A DNA stretch of 64,000 bases from Diatrype stigma (Eukaryota; Ascomycota; Sordariomycetes; Xylariales; Diatrypaceae), in assembly GCA_022225965.2 (NCBI GenBank), contig JAKJXP020000025.1, positions 124,001 to 188,000 of the forward strand, given 5' to 3'. A model generated the notes under the pieces. The model saw only the letters and a program-made list of their open reading frames with translations. It searched no databases and was not told the DNA's origin. A program made the position numbers and the translations under genes. Below, piece by piece: positions 1-13,092 of the stretch (its first letter is position 1; each line of letters opens with the position of its first letter).

Positions 1-142
1 CGTGTCCGTGGATCTCGGCGTATAGGTAGCGCATACGAAGTACACGCTATACAGTACATCCACAAGCACAAATTACCCACACCTGTATACCCAATCTCTG
101 CGACGAGACTCAGCATTAGAACTTCCGGCGAAATCAAAGACA
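1..142. other. 5' leader/promoter of the SNF12 homologue
   Basis: Short stretch before the first ATG at 143. It holds no open reading frame of its own and no recognised element. It presumably contains the 5' UTR of the SNF12 gene; the promoter itself is probably outside the window. Confidence 0.4.
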
Positions 143-2326
143 ATGATGCAACAAGCGTACCGTCCGTACCCGCAGCAGCAGGTACAGCCGCAGCTGCAGC
201 AGCGCCCTCCTCATTCTGCTGGACAACGACGAGGAGGCATTGGTATGTGTGCACCCTTTGCTACTCCCACTCAACCCAGGCATCATCGCTTTCGACTACC
301 TGCCTCCTACCTACCCCCTACCTACCTCCTACCTACCTCCTACCTACCTCCTACCTACCTCCTACCTACCTCCTACGCGCCTGCCTGCCTTCCTAGTCCA
401 ACGTCTACGCGTTGCTGCCCTGTCCCATCGATCCATCCCGTCTATACATGCGTAAGTAGTGTATGGCCATAACCCCATCGTACCACATATGACATGCTAT
501 AGTCCATAGTATACCACAGACTATAGTAAGATATAGATTCGAGAACCCCACACAGCTGCCCACATTCGGCTCCACAGACTTTGAACTAGGTACCGTGGCT
601 ACCATACTTCCGGTGGTCCAGCCTTTCTTTGTACAGTCTGTTAGGCCTTAGCTATTTTCTGGTTTATGCTCTCCGTGGTTAGGGTCTCACAACCGTCTCA
701 TCTTGCTTTCTACACATTTACATCGTCGCCTCTTGTCGCGCTACTACTTCTATACCGATAAACCATTAACCACCGTCATACCACAGGTCCCATGATGGCG
801 TCCGGTCCTCATCATCACCAGACTCCCCAGAGCCAGGCGCAGATCGCCCAGCAGCAGCAACAACAGCATATCCAGCACGAGATGGCCCGGAGGCGGAGTC
901 GCAAGCCAACCGACAAGAATCTCCCGGATGGCATCGATGATTGCACTATTGGTGATATGGCTGTGAGATACAGAGATTTACGCGACTACGAGAGGAGGCT
1001 CGATGCCACGATGACGCGCAAACGACTTGATATCGTGGATTCGGTCAATCGCAGTGTTAAGGTAAGATAAGACAAGGCGCAAACTTGCAAGCATTATACG
1101 GATTATGCTGACTTGTAGACAACTTCCTAGAGGTGGAAGACGCTCCGAATTTGGATAACGAATACTACGGAGGACCAGATTTGGCAGAGCAACGGCCTCA
1201 ATGTTGATACTTTCGACTTCACCTCCAATCTCGAGCCGACATATCGCGTTAAAATCGAGGGCCGCTTATTAGATGATGCCGATGACCTCGATAAGGACGA
1301 CCACAGCGATGACGCCGGCGATGCTGATCGTATGGATGAAGATGGCCCGGCGGACTCGAAACCCAAGACCACCAACAAGCAGCCCAAATACAGGTTGTCC
1401 CACTTCTTCAAGGCACTCACTGTTGATTTCCCGACCAGCCGGAAAGGTATTGATCAGAGCGTCGAATGGAAGAAGCCTGAGCGGAGTGGCCCATCCTCTA
1501 ATCTGCCTGCCGCTGCCGACTTCGACGAGCTTACTTTCAAGCGTGGCGGAGATGAAAACATGAATATCACTATCAATCTCTTCAGACATGAGGATCCCGA
1601 GCGTTACGCAGTTAGCCCGGAGATAGAGGATATAGTGGATATGGCAGAAGCAACTCGGCAGGATATTGTCATGGGCATCTGGGAATATATCAAGCTGATG
1701 GGCTTACAGGAGGATGAAGAGAAGCGCAGCTTCCGCTGTGACGATCTTCTCAGAAAGGTGAGCTCCATCTTGTTCTTTATAGTTCGTAAACTTACTAATG
1801 ATACTGCCAGGTTGTCAAAGCTGATTCGGGCTCTATTCCGAAATTACACGAATATATAACGCCTCATCTCAGCCCCTTACCGCCAGTCAAGCTTCCTTAC
1901 ACCATCCGGCTGGATGAAGATTTCCACAAAGACCCACAGCCAACCGTCTACGATGTCCGCGTTGCTGTGGACGATCCCTTGAAGGAGAAGATGCTAGCTT
2001 TTCTCAACAATGCTGGATACGCAAGTATGTTGAAGGAGGTTGCGTCTCTGGACGATCAGCTTGCCCTTATCATGCAAGCCGTTCACAAATCCAAGGCCAA
2101 GCATGTGTTTTTAAAGTCTCTAAGCGAAGACCCAGCTACTTTCGTAAGAGACTGGCTCAGTTCACAGAAGCGCGACCTAGATATCATTATGGGGGAGTCG
2201 ATGAGAGGTGGTGGAGAAAACGTGACTGGCGACGAGTGGCGACAAGGCGGCAAAGATAGTGTCTGGAACACCATCAACGCTCGCGAGAGTGTCAATGTCC
2301 TGTTGTCGAAACAGTCCAAAACATAG
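143..2326 (+). CDS. SNF12: SWI/SNF chromatin-remodelling subunit SNF12/SWP73 (SWIB domain)
   Basis: Four exons: 143-242, 787-1061, 1131-1757 and 1811-2326. They join in frame to 505 aa with a stop at 2324-2326. The N-terminus is rich in Gln and Pro (residues about 1-75). A basic block RRRSRKPTDK precedes the conserved SNF12/SMARCD core. The SWIB/MDM2-type domain lies around residues 275-350, with RHEDPERY, the MGIWEYIK helix and CDDLL. The C-terminal part, with WLSSQKRDLD and a RESVN motif, is also typical of the family. SNF12/SWP73/SMARCD is a core scaffold subunit of nuclear SWI/SNF-type remodellers. Intron 1 is unusually long (544 nt) and carries a minisatellite. The start at 143 is the first ATG in frame with exon 2 through a GTATGT donor and an ACAG acceptor. 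Family assignment is strong; whether it serves SWI/SNF, RSC or both is inferred. Confidence 0.9.
301..376 (+). repeat. 11-bp minisatellite in SNF12 intron 1
   Basis: About six head-to-tail copies of CTACCTACCTC, the first ones imperfect, lie inside the first SNF12 intron. The array is pyrimidine-only on the + strand apart from A, and it matches the ACCTACCT motif scattered over other intergenic parts of this window. Open frames read through it are repeat artefacts. Confidence 0.85.
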
Positions 2327-4213
2327 GATGTGCATGGTAACATCGGCAACAACAATAAGGCGCGCACGCATTACGCTGCCTTCAGGAAAGCAGTCCGGAA
2401 ACATGTTCTATCCACTCAGCAGTCAGTCGGCTCGGCTCGCAGCTGTGGAACTATCATGAATGCACCGCCTACCGCAACACGCCGCAATATCCCATTCAAG
2501 AGATGATAGAAAGATGTCTATTGTTTATCTGGGAATGTAAAACAACTGATTCAGTGGCTATGCTACTTGAGGACTTAAACGCCCGGCTGCCTAGAGGATA
2601 TCTGCCGAATAAGGATGACAGTGTTCCTGGAAGGGAGCATTAGCTTAGCTCTTTTTTTTTTCGAGTAATTATAATGAAGTTTACCTACAGGGAAGCAAAA
2701 GATGCACATATTTATCATTCGTCATGACATGGTTGCATAGGGAAATGGAGCCGAGTAAGGCCAAACCGACATGGTGGGCGAAGAAAGCTTACCACTGAAA
2801 CTGAAAATGCCAAATGCTTTTCTACCAGAACGCTATTCCCCATATTGATTCCAGGCAGGCAAGCTACCTATAAAGGAGACTGGTACCAAAATAAATATAC
2901 GAACAGTATGAGCATCATATAAGGTCGAGGCTGCTCCAAGGAGTTGGCTCTTCGCTCTCGCCCCTGGCGAGTATACTATCTGACTATCTACCAATCATTA
3001 TTTAATTCAGTCTTCGTCTGTTGGTAGTCTATGGTATGCCTGCCTCTTTCTGCTTAATGTGCCTATTCTTTTCCACGTGCAGGTAATAACATGACAGTAA
3101 AGGCATCGCTGAATGAATATGAAGAATGTAAACATTTGGCGAACACTTGCAGCCCAGACGCCTCAAAAACAGTAGTTCAGTATTCTTAGTAATTGACTTC
3201 CGTGTCACAAACTAACTTGATACGATGAATCTCTTTTAGTGGTCGAGGGTGATTCGGATTTCAGTTCTTGAACTACGAGGCTATTACTATGTGTAATCCA
3301 CTGAATTATGGAGGAAGAGTTGGTGGTAATAATAAGATACGGAGTAGAAAATGAAAGACACCTAGCTACCGGTCAAACATCATGGGAAACATTATGGCTA
3401 CAAGCACGGAGCCCTATCCGCCCCTCGTATTCCTCTCATTTACACTTACCAAGGAGCAACGGAGATCCAGACCAAAGCTAATACATAGTAGATACCAATA
3501 CTACTAACGGCAGGTAGTGAAGAATACAATGTAAGATATAGGAAACCCGCTGCAGAAATAAATAGCTAGTGTCTTCATGAATATATATTGGTGCTTGGGT
3601 GATCGAAATATTCGCTACCGGCATCGCTCGGGACAATAGGGAGATTTGCTGCAGTGAATACCGACTACGACTTAGGCAGGCCATATACTGGATGTTGTCG
3701 GAAAGCTTCCAGTAGCCTAGAAGTCCTTCTGTATTGTCTGTATTTATTGATCTAATGTATCTGAGTTACCGTTGCCTTGGGAATGGGAATTCCTTTGAGC
3801 TCAGAACCCCCAAGAACCTGGCCTGGCCTGGCCTTGCAATCTTCGAGAAGAGAGCCGGGTGCTTTGACCGGACCTGCTAGGCTGCTGGCTCAATGGTACA
3901 GTGGCGGCGTGGTGGTGACTTGACGGCCAGGGGGCGAAAACGTGCTTACACTGGTTTCCAGGTTCGTGGACGGCTAATCGCATTCCCTGTGTCAGGTTCC
4001 GGGCGGACTATTTTATTTTTCTTTTCTTCTTGTCAGCCTCGATAAAGGCGACAGGCTCAAATCGGTGCTGAGCATCCCTTTTGTCTTTCTTGTCCTACTT
4101 CCATTCTTGCTTCGAGCTTATCAACACAAGCACCCCTAGTCCTAGCCAAGACTACGATAACTCCTGCCTTGTCTACACGTTTTAGTAGTAGAATACGTTT
4201 CAGGTTCCCTAGC
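2327..4213. other. Intergenic, convergent 3' ends of SNF12 and SDR
   Basis: 1.9 kb between convergent genes. It holds the presumed 3' UTRs, a T-run near 2650, and AT-rich sequence. No open frame has recognisable protein similarity, and I see no RNA gene. Confidence 0.5.
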
Positions 4214-5490
4214 TCACAAGTCCTTCTTCATCCACTCCTCGAACTGATCCTTATACTCGTCCCTCCACCGGCTCAGCGGGGGCCGTCCCTTGACGACATC
4301 TTGTGCGTTCCACTGTAGTAGTTTCGGGGCAATGCCCCAGGAGCGTCAGCCATCGGTTCGGTTCTTCTTCCCTGCGGCTCAACTACTAAAGTCTGCCCAC
4401 ACTCATGGAACCACTGGGAGCAGATGGGAGACAATCGAGCTTTCGAGAAGAAACACTCTGCATGTCCACAAAAGAGCAGTCATAAACAAAGCGGGGGAGG
4501 CACTCACCAGCATGCGCTTCCGGTCCACCTCCTCGGAGACCTCATTGTCCGGGCACATGACCCAGAACTGGCCGTCGCGGATCTTCGCCTCGAGGTAGTC
4601 GGCCACCTGCTCGGGCCACCAGGGGGCATCGGGCTTCTTCTTCTCCTCATCCCCGGGCGAGGAGCTGGCGCCCGCCAGCGCCGTCCACGTCCAGCCGGGG
4701 ACGAGCAGGTGCACGGCGACGCGGGTGCCCCGCAGGTCGAAGCTCAGGGACTCGGCGAGGGACTTGACGGCCGCCTTGCTGGCGTTGTACGCGGGGCGCG
4801 ACCCCGGCGGGTTCGTGATCCCCTGCTTCGAGCCCGTGATCACGATGGCGGCTTCCGGTCCCGCCTCTTCTTCGGACGAGGGCGCCGACGCCGTCTTCTC
4901 CTGGATCAGGGGCAGGAGGGTGGTGATGCCGTTGACTACCCCGAACAGGTTCGTGTCGAAGGTCTTGCGGAAGTTCTCGGCTCCGGCCCCGGCTTCGGGA
5001 CCCGTGAACGGGGTCGGGAGCCCGACGCCCGCGTTCAGCGCTAGGAGGTTGATCTGGCCTGTAGGTGGTTTTCTTTTATTAGCCCTCATCGTCCCCAACA
5101 CCCCTCCCTGCCTGCGCCTCGAGCGCCTTGCTCTAGTCTAGATCACACACACCGGCCTCTACACCCTCTACACAAGAATATCCATACATATACGCACATA
5201 TATTGAAAAGGGCCGGGGAAAGAAAACACAGCGAAAGAAAACTCACCTCCGAACTCCTTGCTCACAGTAGCCCTCAACCGGGCCCAGTCCTCGAGCTTGC
5301 CGACGTCCATCTGGACGGCGAGGGCGCCCGGGCCCAGGGCCGACCGGGCGGCGTCGAGGCCCCGGGTGTCCCAGTCGGCCACGAGCACGCGCATGCCGTA
5401 GCCGGCGCACTTCTTGGCCACGGCGAGACCGATGCCCGACGCGCCGCCCGTGATGACAGCCGTGTTGGCCGCTTTGAAGATGGCTGCCAT
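4214..5490 (-). CDS. Short-chain dehydrogenase/reductase (classical SDR)
   Basis: Three exons on the minus strand: 5490-5247, 5058-4508 and 4312-4214, giving 297 aa. The NAD(P)-binding Rossmann signature TGGASGIG lies near residue 15, and an acidic VADWD follows beta-2, which favours NAD(H). The LNAGV motif opens exon 2. The catalytic Ser is in ITGSKQG and the catalytic YxxxK in YNASK, in the usual SDR spacing. Donors are GTGAGT in both introns. The last exon (WNAQDVV to KKDL) was found by splicing at CTACAG and is absent if the frame is simply read through. The substrate cannot be told from the sequence; similar fungal proteins act on small alcohols or ketones. The coding region is distinctly GC-rich relative to its flanks. 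Confidence 0.85.
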
Positions 5491-6366
5491 TCTCTTTTCT
5501 GTCTTTTGTCTTGTTCCGCTACCCCCTTTTATTTTATAATGTTGTCCCTCCTTATAGCTAGGAGATGGGGTGGAGGGGTGGAGGGGTGAGGTAAGTCTTA
5601 ACTACCTAGGTAAGTGCTTAGATGGACACTGTGGTTTGGTGCTCCCCGTCGTTGATGTGGGCGTGGGAGTGAGGGGGCCTGTGAAATACTTCATTAAGAT
5701 GTGAGCGAGAGTGAGGTCCGGAGTAGGTAGGTAATATATATATATTTATTATATATATTTATTATATATATGGGAAGATATCGGCGTTAAGACTGTTCAA
5801 ACCCCGAAAATAGAGGATGCGACTCAATTGATGACGTAGACCGCATTGTCTGTACCAATTGCTCGTCGCAAATCTATTCCGTCGATAAGCTGTCAACTTC
5901 TGTTGCACTGAAATATGTAAGCAATCGCTCACCCGAAATAAGGCACACTACATCTGGTGATAGTAACATGTATATATGGATTTATGAGTGAGTATATGTA
6001 TGTGGCCTGTGCCTGTGCCTGTGATAGGTTTGTTGTGATTCCGACCAACCCCGACTCTGGCCCCGACCATAGGGTTGCGAGAAAACGAACCCTTTTCGAA
6101 GCGTGGCTGAGAGAATCGGTTGAGCCTGCAGATCTAACTTCTGTTGTGATGAACCTAATAATTAATCAAGCTTGCCGTGCCCTGAACGCCTAGCTACATG
6201 CACGTTAATGCTGCCATGAAGATGGCTCTGATCAGTAAAAGTCTACTTATATTCCAACGCCCCTTTGCTACCCTCTGGTATCTCTCCGAGGCGTCCGAGC
6301 CATGCGGGAACCCCCATGCCCCCATCCCCTGCCCGCCTCATACGTTTTCAGTCATTAGATTTCCGG
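5491..6366. other. Intergenic: SDR promoter, HymA 3' side
   Basis: Holds the promoter of the SDR and the 3' UTR of hymA. An AT-only simple repeat (TA and TTATATA units) runs about 5733-5771. A short open frame at 5957-6193 has no recognisable features and I do not call it. Confidence 0.5.
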
Positions 6367-7701
6367 TCACATGCCCTGGGAGAACTGCCGGGTCGGCGCG
6401 ACCGGGGTTGAGGGCATGTTGCGGATTTGCTTGATGAGGAATTCCCGCTCGTCGATAAACTGTTCATCGTCCGTCCGGTCCTCCAGGAAGTGCGATAAGA
6501 AGTTCAACAGCTTCTCCCGATTCATAAGCAGGATCTTCTGGACTGCCACCGACTTGTGGGGGTTGGCCACGAAGACCTTGAAGACATGAAAGCCCTCGTA
6601 CTGGACCATTTTGCGGTCGTCGCGTAGGAGGTTCATGCAGATCTTGAGATGTTCGCCCCTGTCGACGTAGGCGGTCATGACGTTGTAGTTGGAGCGGTCC
6701 AACAAAATCTCGCCGAGGAGCTTGATGGATTGTCGCTTCGTGACGTAGCTGTTCGATTGAACCAGTACGTGGTTGTACCTGTCGAAGAAGAGCTCGAAGT
6801 TGATGGCGAGGTATCGTGGGACGAGCTCCTTGTGTTTCGTTAGGAGTTCCTAGACTCTGTTAGATAAGTTCCAACTGGGCAGAGTGGGTTCTGGTCGTGT
6901 TTTACCCTGAATGTGGTGAAAGCATCGGTGGCAACTTCGAAGGAGCTCCTGTCTATCCATTCGAAAAATCTCCAGAAGACACCATTACCGCTCTGCGGGC
7001 GTTCTCTATCAATAGCCGTGACGCCCTTTTGACTGGATCCCGGCTCTTCGCCATCGTCATACAATATGATTGCTGCCGCTGCCTCGTTCTTTAGTACTTC
7101 ACGCAGCACGGTTCCTGCCGGAGTGGCACTTTCTTTATGATCATAGCCTCGGCATAGTTCTAGTAGTACCTGTGGTTTGTTGTTGACTACGTAACTCAAC
7201 GCGACGGGATCCGTCTTGGGCGAGGCCGTCGGAGGTCGGAACCGGAAGACGTATGAGAAGATCACTTGGGTATCTTTGCGAGACTCGAATGGGAGGCGGT
7301 AGAGGTTTTGAGCAAGTAGGAGCAACAGGTCCTCTTCTATCAAGCCTGTCACCAACTGGTAGACCTGCTCTGGTGTACCCTCGGTCTCTATGATTCAGTA
7401 TTAGCATTGGGTTGCCCTACGCCAAAGCACAAAAGAGAGCCGGATCTCGGAGCATACCCGGTGTCCCCTGTAGCAGATGCTTCATCTGACTTAGAACCTT
7501 TGCTAGTTCTTCGGCCTGTGTAGGAGTAGTTAGCCTATCAGCCCCGTATATCGTAGATCAAGTAGGGAGGTAGAACAAGTCCTCCGGACAGACCTTTGCA
7601 GCGCCGGCAGGGCCGTCTAGTTTGAGGACATGGTCTCTTGCTTGCTTAGGGAGGTCATTGGTGTTCCCTCGGGTTCTTGTCCTTGAGAAGAAGAACGACA
7701 T
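6367..7701 (-). CDS. hymA: Mo25/CAB39-family protein HymA (Hym1)
   Basis: Four exons on the minus strand: 7701-7594, 7515-7458, 7387-6906 and 6849-6367, giving 376 aa, close to the family norm. The N-terminus MSFFFSRTR and the helical repeat segments (LLELCRGYD, FFEWIDRSSFEVATDAF, LLTKHKELVPRYLA, YVTKRQSIKLLGEIL, MRNP-like region near NPHKSV) are diagnostic of Mo25. Mo25 proteins are armadillo-like scaffolds that activate STE20/GCK kinases. In fungi Hym1/HymA acts in the RAM/MOR morphogenesis network, and Aspergillus hymA is needed for conidiophore development. Exon 1 carries a GTCTGT donor, weaker than the rest, but the joined reading frame is exact. The start is set by the conserved N-terminus. 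Confidence 0.92.
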
Positions 7702-7825
7702 GGTTGTGATTGTGTCGGGGTAGTCGCTAGCAGTTGCCTTGGTCTATATGTGCTCTAGAGTTACCGATGCACTCACTGTGCATGGTACCTTGGAGTATAC
7801 CTAGGTATGTATATATTCAAAGAGG

Positions 7826-7876
7826 TAGGCAGATAGGCAGATAGGCAGGCAAGGAGGCAGGCAAAGAGGCAGGCAA
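7826..7876. repeat. AGGCAG-type simple repeat
   Basis: Imperfect tandem units of AGGCAG, AGGCAGGCAA and AGATAGGC, in the hymA upstream region. Low-complexity; no coding signal. Confidence 0.75.
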
Positions 7877-8465
7877 ATATGTCGGCATATGAAGCCTTGG
7901 ATCCCCTTAAAATGCCTTGGAGAGAGGGCCGGTAGCAAGCTGATACTGCGTCATAAGCTTAACCGCAATTGATTTACCTCACCATCGAAGGGACTCAATT
8001 GGGTGTCAGCCAGAAGTCAATTAGACAATCGACAGCCTAGAACCTACAGTCTAGAAGCGGAGCCCCAGAGCTGAGACGAGGCGGAACCAGACAGGACGAT
8101 ACGAGAGAGACGAGACGAGATGTTGAAGCTTACTCGTCTCTAGTCCTCCATAGGTGCATTTGTTGACTTAGGGGCAGGTTCGATGCTATCATGTGTCAAT
8201 GGTAAATGGACACCACCAGCACTTGTACCCCTTCAGGCCGATAATGGATAACATCAATTGGGTGGACCGGATCGCTTGTTTGTTTATTTTAGTACCGAGG
8301 ACGGTCGCTACGGCACGGTTACTATGTAGTTAGGTAATAAGTAGTAGCGAATAGGTAAGCACGTCAGCTATGATTATTTATTTACAGGGTGAGATCATTG
8401 GGCGCTAACAATCGAGCACTCCTGAAACCTGAAACAAACCCCGCTATCTGAATTCCAGGGCTTGT

Positions 8466-8555
8466 CGGTGTGTTGTGTGCTGTGCTGCGCTGCGCTGTGC
8501 TGTGCTGTGCGCTGTGCGCTGTGCGCTGTGCTGTGCTGTGCTGTGCAGCGCTGTG
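8466..8555. repeat. TGTGC/TGCGC simple repeat
   Basis: About 90 bp of interleaved GCTGTGC and GCTGCGC units. The repeat keeps several frames open on both strands, giving false cysteine/alanine-rich reading frames. Confidence 0.8.
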
Positions 8556-9207
8556 GTTGATATTGTGCAGTACGTGCGCTGCGCTGTTTGGTGCCTGGGC
8601 CGTGGGGTGCCCGGGAATTCTAGAAGTATTGTACATACAACTAGTGCAAGGTTGGTGATCACAGTATGCCCAGGTGGTCAAGACGGACCGTGAACATCCT
8701 AATTGTATGTAACTGCCAATCACTTTAATCCATGCTATTGTCGCGTGGTTGTTGCCGCAAGGCTCCAGTGATCGATACTTCGCTATCAATTTCCAATCGA
8801 TTAATTTCCTGGTAACTATAGGTAATGTTCAGTGTTCCTCTTGATGGGCTGATGGGGCTGATTGAGCAACCAGGATCTGACTGAACCCCTCCATTAGCGC
8901 CTACTGCCATTGGTGACCTTGTGCTGCTACGGGGCCTGTTACTTAATAAGCCTTTATGTAACTGCCCCCGGAGTATGTAGTTACGGTACATGTATGTAGT
9001 TAGCAGTGGGGTTGACTCAATTCTGCGACTTGACTCACAGGCGTGGAAGAACGAACCCCGCCATAAAGTTACAAGGCGAGATTGAGTACGAGATTGTTGA
9101 CCCTGACACAACTTCAGTGCAAGATTAGCTGTCGAGGGAGTTTATCCCCAGTCTGAGCAAGATCCATAGACATTTGGGAACACTGCTTTTCAATCTCTGA
9201 CCTCACA

Positions 9208-12200
9208 ATGTCTATTGACTTCCCTAAGGAGGAGGTCGCTGTCATCGAGCGATGGCGGGAGATCAAGGCATTCGAGCGCCAGGTAAGTCTCAAGTCCGCA
9301 AGTCCGCAAGTTCGCAAACTTCGCAAACTTCGCAAACTCGCTTCGGATAATACAGCCCCTTCAGATAACCGCTATGCCTATACTGACGCAGAGAAACACA
9401 GGTTGAACTGTCGAATGGTCGGCCGCGATACACGTTCTACGATGGCCCCCCTTTCGCGACTGGTCTGCCGCATTATGGCCATTTACTCGCCTCCACCATC
9501 AAGGACATTATTCCGCGTTACTGGTCCATGAAGGGTTATCATGTTGAGCGGAGGTTTGGTTGGGACACACACGGGATCCCCATCGAGCATGAGATCGACA
9601 AGAAGTTCAAGATCACAGGCAAGCAGGCTGTCATGGAGATGGGCCTGGAAAGATACAACGCCGAATGCCGAGCTATCGTTATGCGATACCGTGATGAGTG
9701 GCGGCATACCATCGAGCGGCTGGGACGCTGGATTGACTTCGACAACGACTACAAGACCATGGACCCCAAGTTCATGGAAACCGAGTGGTGGGTGTTCAAG
9801 CAGCTCTTCGACAAAGGCCAGGTCTACCAAGGACACCGAGTCATGCCTTACTCGACCGTCCTCACGACTGCCTTGTCTAACTTCGAGGCCAACCAAAACT
9901 ACCAAGAGGTTACAGATCCTGCCGTCGTCGTATCTTTCCCTCTACTCGAAGACCCGAAAACACACCTCCTGGCATGGACCACCACACCGTGGACTCTGCC
10001 GTCGAATTTGGCCCTGGCAACACATCCCGAATTCGAATACATCAAGATCTCTGACGAGAAATCCGGGAATAACTATATCCTTTTGGAGAAGCTTCTCACC
10101 ACACTCTACAAGGATCCGAAGAAGGCCAAGTACAAGATCCTCGAGAAGATCAAGGGCAAGGACATGTTGGGCTGGAAGTATGAGCCTCTATTCGATTATT
10201 TCGTGGAGGAGTTCGGGGATGTTGCATACAAGGTTGTAAATGCAACTTACGTCACGGATGACAGTGGTACTGGTATTGTTCACCAAGCCCCGGCTTTCGG
10301 TGAAGATGATTACAGCGTCGCCCTCGCAAACGGCATCGTCAACGAGAACCGGCCACCGCCCGATCCTGTCGATGACCGTGGTATCTATACCGAGACGGTC
10401 CGCGACTTTGTTGGCATGCATGTCAAGGAAGCCGACAAGCACATCATCAAGCACCTCAAAGGTACCGGTCGGTTAGTGGTCGACTCCCAACTGAAGCACT
10501 CGTACCCCATGTGCCCGAGATCCGACACACCTCTCATCTACCGTGCTGTCCCCTCGTGGTTCATCCGCATTCCCGAGATCGTCCCCCAGATGTTAAAGAA
10601 CATCGAAGGTATGCACTGGACCCCGAGTTTCGTCAAGGAGAACAGGTTCGCCAACTGGATCGCCAATGCTCGCGATTGGAACGTCTCGAGGAATCGCTAT
10701 TGGGGTACCCCCATCCCTCTGTGGGTCAGCGAAGACTTGACAGAGAGAGTGTGCGTTGGAAGCGTTGCGGAGCTCAAAGAACTCAGCGGATACGAGGGCG
10801 AGCTCACGGATCTCCACCGAGATAAGGTTGATCATATCACCATCCCTAGTAAAAAGGGCAACGCACCGTTAAAACGTATCGAGGAAGTGTTCGACTGCTG
10901 GTTCGAGTCTGGAAGCATGCCGTATGCTAGCCAACATTATCCATTCGAGAATGAGGATAAGTTCAAGGAGACTTTCCCCGGCGACTTCATTGCTGAAGGA
11001 CTCGATCAGACGAGAGGTTGGTTTTATACCTTACTGGTGCTGGGTACTCATTTGTTCGGCATCTCGCCCTTCAAGAACTGTGTCGTGAATGGCATTGTTT
11101 TAGCAGAAGATGGCAAGAAGATGTCCAAGCGACTCAAGAACTATCCGGACCCCTCCATTATCATGGAGAAGTATGGATCGGACGCGCTTCGGCTGTACAT
11201 GATCAACTCGCCTGTGGTTAGGGCCGAGCCGCTACGTTTCAAAGAGACGGGTGTTAAGGAGGTTGTACAGAAGGTGCTCCTCCCGCTATGGAACAGCTAT
11301 AAATTTTTCGAGGGACAGGTTGCTCTCCTCAAGAAGGTTGAAAACAAGGATTATGTTTTCGACCCTAAGATGGAGAGTACGAACACGAATGTGATGGACC
11401 GTTGGATCCTCGCCAGCTGCCAAAGCCTGCTGCAATTCGTCAACCAGGAGATGAGCGGTAAGTCGTGTCTATCTAAATGCGACGGTGGAATGCAAAAGTG
11501 CTAATAACCCCCAGGCTACCGTCTGTACACGGTTGTACCCAGATTGTTAGAACTCATCGACAACACCACGAATTGGTATATCAGATTCAACCGCAGACGT
11601 TTGAAGGGTGAGTATGGTATCGACGACACTATCCACGCCCTAAACACTCTCTTCGAAGTCCTCTTCACGTTATGTAGAGGTCTAGCGCCATTCACGCCTT
11701 TCATTACGGACACCATCTACCTGAGACTTCTGCCTCACATTCCTGAGGACATGCGCGCGGAAGATCCCCGGAGCGTACACTTCCTGGCATTCCCTGATGT
11801 TCGGAAGGAACTGTTCGATCCCGAAATCGAGCGGAGAGTAGGCCGCATGCAGCGTGTCATTGAGCTTGCCCGAGTGTCTCGAGAGAGGCGGACCATTGGG
11901 TTGAAGACGCCACTGAAAACGCTCATCGTTCTTCACCCGAAACAAGAATACCTGGACGATATCAAGGCTCTCGAGAACTACATCACAGAGGAGCTAAACG
12001 TGCGCGATCTGGTTCTGACGTCGGATGAAGAGAGCTACAATGTGCAATACTCGGTCACGGCAGATTGGCCCGTGCTTGGTAAGAAGTTGAAGAAGGACAT
12101 GGCCAAGGTTAAGAAGGCGCTGCCGGGCGTAACAAGCGAACAGGTCAAGCAATACACCAAGGACAAGTTCATCGTGCTTGATGGGATTAGACTCGAAGCG

Positions 12201-12620
12201 GGAGATCTGGTGGTGCGGCGAGATCTGGACCGGAGCGTGTCCAACAACCTCGAGGTCAACACCGATGATGACGTCCTGACCATTCTGGACACGGCCATCT
12301 ACCCCGAGCTGGCCCAAGAAGGCGTGGCAAGAGAGATTATCAGCAGAGTGCAGCGGCTCCGGAAGAAGGCCGGGCTGGAACAAACGGACGACGTGAGGAT
12401 GGAGTACAAGGTCCTCTCGGACCCGGACAGCATCGGCATTGAGGAGGTGTTCGTGAGCCAGCGCCAGACCCTGGAGAAGGTCCTGCGCAGGCCCGTCGAC
12501 AAGCACGAGGTAACGCAGGTCGAGGGAGAGATCCCGAGGGAGCAGCAGGAAGGTGTGATCGCGGAGGAAGAGCAGGAGGTGCAAAAGGCAACTTTCCTGT
12601 TGAGGTTGCTTAAGCTATAG
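9208..12620 (+). CDS. ILS1: Cytosolic isoleucyl-tRNA synthetase
   Basis: Three exons: 9208-9282, 9402-11457 and 11515-12620, giving 1078 aa (yeast Ils1 is about this length). It is a class I synthetase charging tRNA-Ile. The HIGH-type motif is HYGH at residues 49-52, after YDGPPFATG. The KMSKS loop is KMSKR near residue 598, inside EDGKKMSKRLKNYPDP. The editing-domain region around TTPWTLPSN and GTGIVHQAPAFGEDDY is present. The anticodon-binding C-terminal half starts in exon 3. The 25-codon first exon ends at AFERQ; without it the frame would start late and lose the HIGH motif. The intron separating it contains a short tandem repeat (9292-9342). There is no mitochondrial presequence, so a cytosolic role is inferred. 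All junctions close in frame. Confidence 0.97.
9292..9342. repeat. Short tandem repeat in ILS1 intron 1
   Basis: Imperfect tandem units of CAAGTCCG and then GCAAACTTC fill about half of the first intron of the isoleucyl-tRNA synthetase gene. They do not disturb the donor (GTAAGT at 9283) or the acceptor (ACAG ending at 9401). Confidence 0.75.
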
Positions 12621-13092
12621 GTCTAAAGACGGAGACGACGGGCAGGGCGCTTAAACAGATCCGAACCCGATGATATAGCCTTGGAGTTCTTCTAGACCAC
12701 GTAGATTGGCCAGGCTTAATTATTGAGCACGTGATGTGATGTTGATGTACAAGTCTACGATGAAGACAATGTGGAAAAATAGAATCTGATGTTTTCAAGA
12801 GCTGTTTCGTTTTGTCCTCGTTGTTCTCGCCATACTCGCTGCATGCATATTAGGTATCCAGTAAGTAACCTATATAGTGACCCGCTGGTGTGCAATGGTA
12901 ACAGACCCTACATATATAGAGTAGCTAGGTAGGTTACTTGTAGGTCATGGTTTTGTCTTGCTCCAAGCCTTCTGTACTAAAATGTAAGTGTGTGTTTGCT
13001 TGTATGGCACGCACGCATGCCTTTTGAAAAAGGGGAAACGGAGTGTTTTTCATTTCTCAGGTCTAGAAATGAAAGGGGGAGGGGGCAGCAAT
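12621..13092. other. Intergenic, convergent 3' ends
   Basis: About 470 bp between the stop codons of ILS1 and the twin-CX9C gene. It contains TAGGTAGG motifs near 12930 and nothing else that I recognise. Confidence 0.5.

Larger units (their letters stand above)
7702..9207. other. Divergent promoter region, hymA / ILS1
   Basis: 1.5 kb between the divergent starts of hymA and the isoleucyl-tRNA synthetase. It contains two low-complexity arrays (annotated separately) and no supportable gene. Overlapping open frames at 8382-8789 come from the TGCTGTGC-type repeat and have no family features. Confidence 0.5.

Noticed and set aside
7826..7876. Possible CRISPR-like array
   Set aside because: Units are continuous and unspaced, in a fungal nuclear context; it is a simple repeat.
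8382..8789. Several open frames across the TGTGC repeat
   Set aside because: All depend on the simple repeat and have only His/Ser/Thr/Ala or Cys/Ala repeats.
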